Of a stretch of 64,000 nucleotides of DNA, positions 59,352 to 64,000 are shown piece by piece (the stretch's first letter is position 1; each line of letters starts with the position of its first letter). Source of the stretch: Chitinolyticbacter meiyuanensis (GTDB lineage Bacteria; Pseudomonadota; Gammaproteobacteria; Burkholderiales; Chitinibacteraceae). Under the pieces are notes generated by a model. It was not told the origin of the DNA, did no database searches, and saw only the letters and a program-made list of their open reading frames with translations. The DNA is taken from positions 124,001-188,000 of the forward strand of contig NZ_CP041335.1 in assembly GCF_008033135.1 (NCBI RefSeq), in the 5' to 3' direction. The position numbers were made by a program, and so were the translations under genes.

Positions 59352-59378
59352 ATATCGCTTGAATTTCAACGAGGATAT
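59352..59378 (+). promoter_or_regulatory. ROSE-type RNA thermometer covering the hsp20 ribosome-binding site
   Basis: The UCGCU at 59355-59359 matches the conserved U(U/C)GCU of ROSE elements. It can pair with the Shine-Dalgarno AGGA at 59372-59375 exactly as in ROSE: U355-A375, C356-G374, G357 bulged, C358-G373, U359-A372, extended by AUA/UAU (59352-59354 with 59376-59378) and U360-G371, G361-C370. The ATG of hsp20 is nine bases after AGGA. Melting at high temperature would free the ribosome-binding site. Confidence 0.7.
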
Positions 59379-59384
59379 TCGATC

Positions 59385-59837
59385 ATGGCAACTTTTGACT
59401 TTGCTCCGCTGTACCGTTCCGCCATCGGCTTTGACCGCTTTGCCCAATTGGTCGACGACGCGCTACGCAGCGATGCGCAAGTGAGCTACCCGCCGTACAA
59501 CATCGAGCTGGTCGCCGAAGACCAGTACCGCATCACCATGGCCGTTGCCGGCTTCTCGCGCGACGAGCTGGAACTGGAAACCGAGCGCGATGTGCTCAAG
59601 GTCACCGGTCGCCGCCAGCGCAGCGAAACCAAGTCCACCTACCTGCACCGCGGTATCGCCGCGCGCGATTTCGAGCACCGCTTCAGCCTCGCCGACCACG
59701 TCAAGGTCGTTGGCGCCAGCCTCGACAACGGCCTGCTGCACATCGACCTGGTGCGCGAAGTGCCCGAGGCGTTGAAGCCGCGCCGCATCGCCATCGGCGG
59801 CGCCGATGTGCATCTGATCGATCAGAAAGCCGCCTGA
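59385..59837 (+). CDS. ibpA: Small heat shock protein Hsp20 (IbpA-like)
   Basis: The 150-residue chaperone has an alpha-crystallin domain (about 37-130): YPPYNIELVAEDQYRITMAVAGFSRDEL, RHRGIA-like YLHRGIAARDFEHRFSLADHV and a short tail with IAIGGA near the C-terminus, where an I-x-I-type anchor (RRIAI) can be read. The N-terminus MATFDFAPLYRSAIGFDRF is IbpA-like. It holds unfolding proteins for DnaK/ClpB. The 5' leader carries a ROSE-like thermometer (59352-59378), the typical control for IbpA. Confidence 0.93.
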   Translation: MATFDFAPLYRSAIGFDRFAQLVDDALRSDAQVSYPPYNIELVAEDQYRITMAVAGFSRDELELETERDVLKVTGRRQRSETKSTYLHRGIAARDFEHRFSLADHVKVVGASLDNGLLHIDLVREVPEALKPRRIAIGGADVHLIDQKAA

Positions 59838-59851
59838 TCGCAACGCGCATG

Positions 59852-59879
59852 AAAAAGCCGGGCATTGCCCGGCTTTTTC
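59852..59879. terminator. Bidirectional terminator between hsp20 and the DUF4124 gene
   Basis: A-run, AGCCGGGC, loop ATT, GCCCGGCT and a T-run. It lies between convergent genes and works on both strands. Confidence 0.9.
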
Positions 59880-59898
59880 TCGTTCATGTCCGCCATGC

Positions 59899-60414
59899 CT
59901 ACTGGTAGCCATGTTCCTTCATGCAGGCGAGGGCAAGGTTATAGCCACTCGACATGCAGGTATAGAAGTCCTTGGTCTTGCCGGAACTCGACCGGCACTC
60001 CGACTCGGAAATCCGCCCACGCGCCTTGGTCAGCAGCGGCGCCATCTTGTCGTAATCCGCCTGCTTGACCTGACCACTCTTCACATTGCGCCGGCCGGTC
60101 TCCAGCATCTGGTCCAGGCTGTAGTGGCTGTTCTCCACCGCCTTGGCGCAATCGAGCGTGCCGCCTGGCTTCACCTTCATCATGCCCTCGGCCATCTCGT
60201 TGGCAAGCTGCTTCGATTCAGCATCCACATTAGGAGTCTTTCCCGAGCTGAAGGTATTGCCCCCCTGCACCTTGAGCTCCTTGGCTTTCTTGTTCGGCGG
60301 CGGCTCGCTGCTGTACTGGGTGACGCCATTCTCGTCGACCCATTTGTAGACGGCAGCGGAAGCCGTTGCGGCGAGAGCCACCATGGCAAAGGCCAGCAGG
60401 GTTCGTTGCAGCAT
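59899..60414 (-). CDS. Exported DUF4124-domain protein
   Basis: The 171-residue precursor has a signal peptide (LLAFAMVALAATASA) followed by a DUF4124 domain (AVYKWVDENGVTQYSSEPPP). The remainder is helical, with several cysteines (LDCAKAVEN, SESECRSS, FYTCMSSGYNLALACMKEHGYQ) that probably form disulfides in the periplasm. Function unknown. It begins two bases after the stop of the ankyrin gene, so the pair form an operon. Confidence 0.8.
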   Translation of the reverse strand: MLQRTLLAFAMVALAATASAAVYKWVDENGVTQYSSEPPPNKKAKELKVQGGNTFSSGKTPNVDAESKQLANEMAEGMMKVKPGGTLDCAKAVENSHYSLDQMLETGRRNVKSGQVKQADYDKMAPLLTKARGRISESECRSSSGKTKDFYTCMSSGYNLALACMKEHGYQ

Positions 60415-60416
60415 GC

Positions 60417-60983
60417 TTATCTCCGGTTTGATTCGAACAGTTGCATCATCTTGGGAACAGCGCGTTTTGCAGCATAGTCTCGGATACGCGCGGGTTGCTC
60501 ACCGCTGGTGTAGATCTGGTCGGGGTCGGCGCCGAGCTTGAGCAGCAGGCTGGCGATGGCCACATCGTCTCCGGCCACCGCCCAGAACAGTGGCGTGCGC
60601 CCTTCCTCGTCCACCGTGGTGAACCGTGCGCCCGCCAGCAACAAGGTGGCAGCGCTATCGCTGGCACCGCGCTTGATGGCGACCAGCAAGGCAGTCTCGC
60701 CGACGGCATTCTCCAGATCGATATCGGCACCCGCCGCCAGCAGCTGCTCGATCAGCGCTGGGCGGTCATAGCGAGCGGCCTGATGCAGCGGTGCGCTTTC
60801 CCAGATATCGCTCGGATCATGGGCATTGATGCCGGTCTGGTTCAGCAGGCAGGACAGTGCCTCACCCCGGCCTTCACGGATCGCGACCGCCAGCGTCAGC
60901 CAGGGGTCGGCCACCGCAGTGCATGCCACGGCCTGCTGTACCAGCAGCAGGCCAGCCAGCCACATGGTCGGCGCCAGGCGCAT
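60417..60983 (-). CDS. Exported ankyrin-repeat protein
   Basis: The 188-residue protein has a signal peptide (MWLAGLLLVQQAVACTAVA) and about four ankyrin repeats: ESAPLHQAARYDRPALIEQLLAAGADIDL, GETALLVAIKRGASDSAATLLLAGARF, GRTPLFWAVAGDDVAIASLLLKLGADP (each quoted in shortened form by position 62-155). It is a periplasmic or surface interaction protein, partner unknown. Cotranscribed with the DUF4124 gene. Confidence 0.85.
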   Translation of the reverse strand: MRLAPTMWLAGLLLVQQAVACTAVADPWLTLAVAIREGRGEALSCLLNQTGINAHDPSDIWESAPLHQAARYDRPALIEQLLAAGADIDLENAVGETALLVAIKRGASDSAATLLLAGARFTTVDEEGRTPLFWAVAGDDVAIASLLLKLGADPDQIYTSGEQPARIRDYAAKRAVPKMMQLFESNRR

Positions 60984-61066
60984 TTCGATTCCCCCGTCAT
61001 TGTTCAGCCGATGCTAATGCACAACGTGGCCACAGGGAAGCACAGCACTTCGCCGACGCGTGGCAC

Positions 61067-61930
61067 TCACCTTGGCGAGGCGGTACCCGCAAGCAGCGTA
61101 TCAAGCCGGGCCGCGACGTCAGCCTGCAGCCGTTCTGCCGCCAGTGCCACCGTGGCGTGGCCAAGCACACGGTAAGCAGGCTGTAGCATGGGCGGCAGGG
61201 CAGCGAGATGGCGGGCCACAGTGTCGACATCGCCACGAGCAATGGGCCCCGTCAAGGCACCGGACGGGCCTAGCGTCAGCGCGTTATCCAACGTCTGTCG
61301 CATCAACGGGGCGAGCATTGCAAGTGCTTGCGACTCACCCAGACCCGCCGCCGTCGCGGCCTCGGCGGCCAGCGCCGTGAGGGCGACCAAGTAGTTGGAC
61401 GCCAGCACCGTGGCGGCGTGGTAGCAGGCCTTGCCACCGGGTGCCAGACGGAACGGCTGACCGCCGAGCGCGGCAGCCAACGCTTCCAGTTCAGCCGCCG
61501 CCGCGCCTTCGATCGCACATGGCGTACCCGGCAACTGCAGCAATGCGCGGCTGGGCTCGGCGAAGCTCAGCGCCGGGTGCAGGCTGCCGGTCGACGCGCC
61601 TGCCATGGCAAGGGCGTGCAGGACCATCGCATCGAGCGCGCCACTGGCGTGGAACACCACGTCACCTTGCCGGATCAAGCCACTCGCAGCTAGCTGGATC
61701 GCGGCTTCGGCAATGGCATCGTCCGGCGTGGCGATCAGCCACCAGCGTGCCACTGGCAGCGATGCGAGCGTCGCGGCGGCGGAGCCGGCGCCGATGAAAG
61801 CGACGGCGTCTGCGGCGTGCGCCGGCGTCCGGCACAGCACGCCACCGATCGCCAACGTTCCCGCCTGATGCCAGGCGCGAGCCAAAGTGCGGCCCAACTT
61901 GCCGGCCCCGATCACGTTCAAGCTGTCCAT
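61067..61930 (-). CDS. Rossmann-like and DUF2520-domain protein
   Basis: The 287-residue protein has an N-terminal NAD(P)-binding fold (LNVIGAGKLGRTLARAWHQAG, then WWLIATPDDAIAEAA and VVFHASGALDAMVL) and a helical DUF2520 domain (CYHAATVLASNYLVALTALAAEAA). It belongs to the 6-phosphogluconate/pyrroline-carboxylate reductase-like superfamily. Family substrate unknown. The start ATG follows AAGGAGGG. Confidence 0.85.
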   Translation of the reverse strand: MDSLNVIGAGKLGRTLARAWHQAGTLAIGGVLCRTPAHAADAVAFIGAGSAAATLASLPVARWWLIATPDDAIAEAAIQLAASGLIRQGDVVFHASGALDAMVLHALAMAGASTGSLHPALSFAEPSRALLQLPGTPCAIEGAAAAELEALAAALGGQPFRLAPGGKACYHAATVLASNYLVALTALAAEAATAAGLGESQALAMLAPLMRQTLDNALTLGPSGALTGPIARGDVDTVARHLAALPPMLQPAYRVLGHATVALAAERLQADVAARLDTLLAGTASPR

Positions 61931-61956
61931 GCCCCCTCCTTGCCTGTATTGTGCCC

Positions 61957-61986
61957 AAAAACGAAACGGCCCCGCGAGCGGGGCCG
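61957..61986 (-). terminator. Terminator after the GGDEF gene
   Basis: On the minus strand CGGCCCCG, loop CTCG, CGGGGCCG, then TTTCGTTTTT. It is 25 bp past the stop of the 62012 gene. Confidence 0.88.
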
Positions 61987-62011
61987 TCCAAGGCAGGGGG
62001 CAACTACGGCT

Positions 62012-63157
62012 TCAGGCAGCCACAACGCTTTGCGGCGCGGTGTCGGCAAAGGCGATCGGGCCTTTTTTCTCATGCGAGATCCGCTTGGCAGCCACCCGGT
62101 AGAGCGTGTCGAAGTCGGTGCCGTCCTGGCCGAAGCGTGCAAGGCTGGCGCTGGCGGAGAAACGGATCAACAGATCGTCGTACTCCACTTCCAGATCCGC
62201 CACCGCCAGCCGGACCTTGGCAAGCAGTGTATCCAGTTCCGCCTCGTCAGCGCCGGGCGCCACGATACAGAATTCCTCGCCGCCAACACGGCCGAGGTAG
62301 GCACTGCGTCCAACGTGTTCGCGCACCGCATCGGCACAGGCGCGCAGCGCCACATCGCCGGCGCCATGACCATAGCGACCATTCAAGGTACGAAAGCGAT
62401 CCATATCGATCAGCAACAGGCCGAGCTGGCCCTGGTGCTTGCGCACGCGACGCAGCTCACGCAGCGCAGCTTCTTCCAGGCCGCGCCGATTCAGCGCGCC
62501 GGTGAGCGCGTCGAAGCGTGCCAGCCGCGAAATCCGCGAGCGCAGCCGCTGGCTGACCAACTGCGGCCAGGCCATGGCAGACACCAGCAACATCGCCAGC
62601 GGCGGCAGGTAGGCAAACGGCAGCTGCGCCCACTGTCCCGGCGAACCGACCAGCCAGGCCATGGCCACCGCGATCCAATAGGCCGCATGCACCACATGGG
62701 CCACCGCAAACAGCTGGCGTGGAGGAGCCCAGCGCTCCTCGACCACCCGCGGCATCAGCGAGCTGACATGCATCAGTGCCAGCGGCAGGATGGACAAGGC
62801 GAAGCACAGACCCTGGACCGAGGCTGTCTTTTGTTGAAGAAAGCTGTAAGAATAAACAGCAATCGATAACAGAGGCCAAGGCAGCGTTGTAAGGTATTGC
62901 GTGGCTTGGCCGAGATAGGCACGGCCACCGATCAACAGCAGCGCATCGGCCAGCACCAACGCCGCAAACGCGGCAGGCGGCGCATCGAAGAAATAGACAA
63001 TGCTGCCACCGAACCCAACAACGGCGCCACTTGCCAGCATGGCCAAGCCGCGCTCGCGGTGACCGAGCGCCAGCAGCGCCAAGCTGCCACAGGCCATCAG
63101 CCCGATCGCGGCCCACACACCGGCGATCGTGAGCTCAAGATCGAGCACAATCTCCAT
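62012..63157 (-). CDS. Membrane-bound GGDEF diguanylate cyclase
   Basis: The 381-residue protein has seven or so membrane helices in the first ~210 residues, reminiscent of a 7TM-type sensor but without a named domain I recognise, followed by a GGDEF domain (about 215-375): RLARFDALTGALNRRGLEEA, LLLIDMDRFRTLNGRYGHGAGD and the active GGEEF in YLGRVGGEEFCIVAPG. An RxxD inhibitory site is not evident just upstream of GGEEF. It should make cyclic di-GMP. The start MEIVLDLELT is preferred to a longer one 49 codons upstream. It is divergent from the PfkB-family gene. Confidence 0.88.
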   Translation of the reverse strand: MEIVLDLELTIAGVWAAIGLMACGSLALLALGHRERGLAMLASGAVVGFGGSIVYFFDAPPAAFAALVLADALLLIGGRAYLGQATQYLTTLPWPLLSIAVYSYSFLQQKTASVQGLCFALSILPLALMHVSSLMPRVVEERWAPPRQLFAVAHVVHAAYWIAVAMAWLVGSPGQWAQLPFAYLPPLAMLLVSAMAWPQLVSQRLRSRISRLARFDALTGALNRRGLEEAALRELRRVRKHQGQLGLLLIDMDRFRTLNGRYGHGAGDVALRACADAVREHVGRSAYLGRVGGEEFCIVAPGADEAELDTLLAKVRLAVADLEVEYDDLLIRFSASASLARFGQDGTDFDTLYRVAAKRISHEKKGPIAFADTAPQSVVAA

Positions 63158-63296
63158 ACATCCCGTTTTTTGTAAAGTTATATTCAAGTTGGAGCTTAAC
63201 ACGGGTGTAAAAGCAGCCTGTCCCTGCCGGGCTGTGCGGTCGAGGGCCCTGACGAGTGGCATAATCGCGCACGACAATCCATCGGAGTTACCGACA

Positions 63297-64000
63297 ATGG
63301 CCACGCTGATCTGCGGCTCGCTCGCCTACGACACCATCATGGTGTTCCCCGACCGCTTCAAGCACCACATCCTGCCCGAGCAGATCCACATGCTGTCGAT
63401 CTCGTTCCTGGTTCCCGAGATGCGGCGGGAATTCGGCGGATGCGCGGGCAATATCGCCTACACGCTGAAGCTGTTGGGCGACGATCCATTGATCATGGCC
63501 ACCGCCGGCAGCGACTTTGCGCCCTACGCCGCACGGCTCGACGAGCTGGGTATTCGCCGCGACGGCATCCGCGAGCTGGCCGAGCAGTTCACCGGGCAGT
63601 GCTTTGTCACCACTGATCTGGACGACAATCAGATCAACGCCTTCCACCCCGGCGCGATGGGCTTTTCGCATTTCAACCGGGTGAACGAACTCGCGGTACC
63701 GGTCGAGCTCGCCATCGTCTCGCCCGACGGCAAGCAGGGCATGCAGGAACACTGTACGCAGCTGCACCAAGCGGGCATTCCCTTCATCTTCGATCCAGGC
63801 CAGGGCCTGCCGATGTTCAGCGGCGAGGAACTGCTGACCATGATCGGCCAGGCCAACTACCTATCGTTCAACGACTACGAAGCCGAAATGGTGATGCAGA
63901 AAACCGGGCTCACTCTGCAAACGCTGGCGCAGCAGGTGAAGGCGCTGATCGTGACGCTCGGCGCCGAAGGTGCGCACATCTACGCCGACGGCGTGCGCCA
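63297..64000 (+). CDS. PfkB-family carbohydrate kinase (3' end outside window)
   Basis: The visible 234 residues begin MATLICGSLAYDTIMVFPDRF and include the PfkB N-terminal motif FGGCAGNIAYTLKLLGDDPLIMATAGSDFAPY (in part), FDPGQGLPMFSGEELL and LSFNDYEAEMV, then IVTLGAEGAHIYADG. This matches adenosine kinase-like or ribokinase-like enzymes that phosphorylate a sugar or nucleoside. The catalytic GAGD motif would lie past the end of the window. A CATAAT at 63260-63265 is a possible -10. Confidence 0.88.
   Translation, partial: MATLICGSLAYDTIMVFPDRFKHHILPEQIHMLSISFLVPEMRREFGGCAGNIAYTLKLLGDDPLIMATAGSDFAPYAARLDELGIRRDGIRELAEQFTGQCFVTTDLDDNQINAFHPGAMGFSHFNRVNELAVPVELAIVSPDGKQGMQEHCTQLHQAGIPFIFDPGQGLPMFSGEELLTMIGQANYLSFNDYEAEMVMQKTGLTLQTLAQQVKALIVTLGAEGAHIYADGVR

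Overview
The window is a contiguous piece of a high-GC bacterial chromosome, dense in genes on both strands. It fits a betaproteobacterium, most likely of the order Neisseriales: a Gcr-type membrane protein, a one-cysteine DksA, a LytS/LytTR (AlgZ/AlgR-like) pair, a PEP-CTERM protein, and a GH16 enzyme carrying two chitin-binding modules together suggest a free-living, possibly chitin-degrading member. This placement is inference from gene content; no rRNA or other formal marker is present. I saw no tRNA, rRNA, IS element, prophage, CRISPR array or replication origin.

Layout. 1-9.2 kb: end of a gcr-like gene, a fructosamine-kinase-like gene, exbBD, a soxR locus with a near-perfect sox box, a WYL regulator divergent from a GST, a phosphopantetheinyl transferase, a nucleoside deoxyribosyltransferase, an APH-like kinase and a GNAT enzyme. 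9.2-15.3 kb: parE, a globin-like protein, an NmrA-like reductase divergent from an AraC regulator with an inverted repeat between them, and comM. 15.4-25.7 kb: LytS/LytTR two-component operon, dgkA, ackA and a MaoC-Pta fusion, an odd lipoyl-like protein, a FUSC transporter, aroG, dksA with a Fur-family gene, and a cytochrome c. 25.9-35 kb: a long plus-strand block, tonB-like, ruvC, zinc-ribbon gene, ruvA, PAP2 phosphatase, ruvB, then tolQRAB-pal-cpoB. 35-45 kb: queE, clcA, queC, a serine hydrolase, a nitronate monooxygenase, GH16, an Hpt/HD-GYP protein, yfcG and a chemoreceptor. 46-52.4 kb: a compact minus-strand operon (qor, yqiA, DyP peroxidase, two small orphan ORFs) and a DUF3141-fabI pair. 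52.5-64 kb: metH, ilvA, an AT-rich PEP-CTERM gene, hsp20, DUF4124 and ankyrin genes, a DUF2520 protein, a GGDEF protein and the start of a PfkB-family kinase.

Most of the window is housekeeping. The most interesting readings are a ROSE-type RNA thermometer that appears to cover the hsp20 ribosome-binding site (59352-59378); a textbook SoxR-controlled promoter driving an ABM-family monooxygenase (4148-4178); the presence, in two separated loci, of MaoC-Pta/AckA and DUF3141/FabI, which may form one acyl-metabolism module; two unexplained small ORFs packed behind a DyP peroxidase; and two proteins whose folds look recognisable but which lack the residue that defines their chemistry (a lipoyl-like domain without lysine, a truncated-globin-like protein without the proximal histidine).
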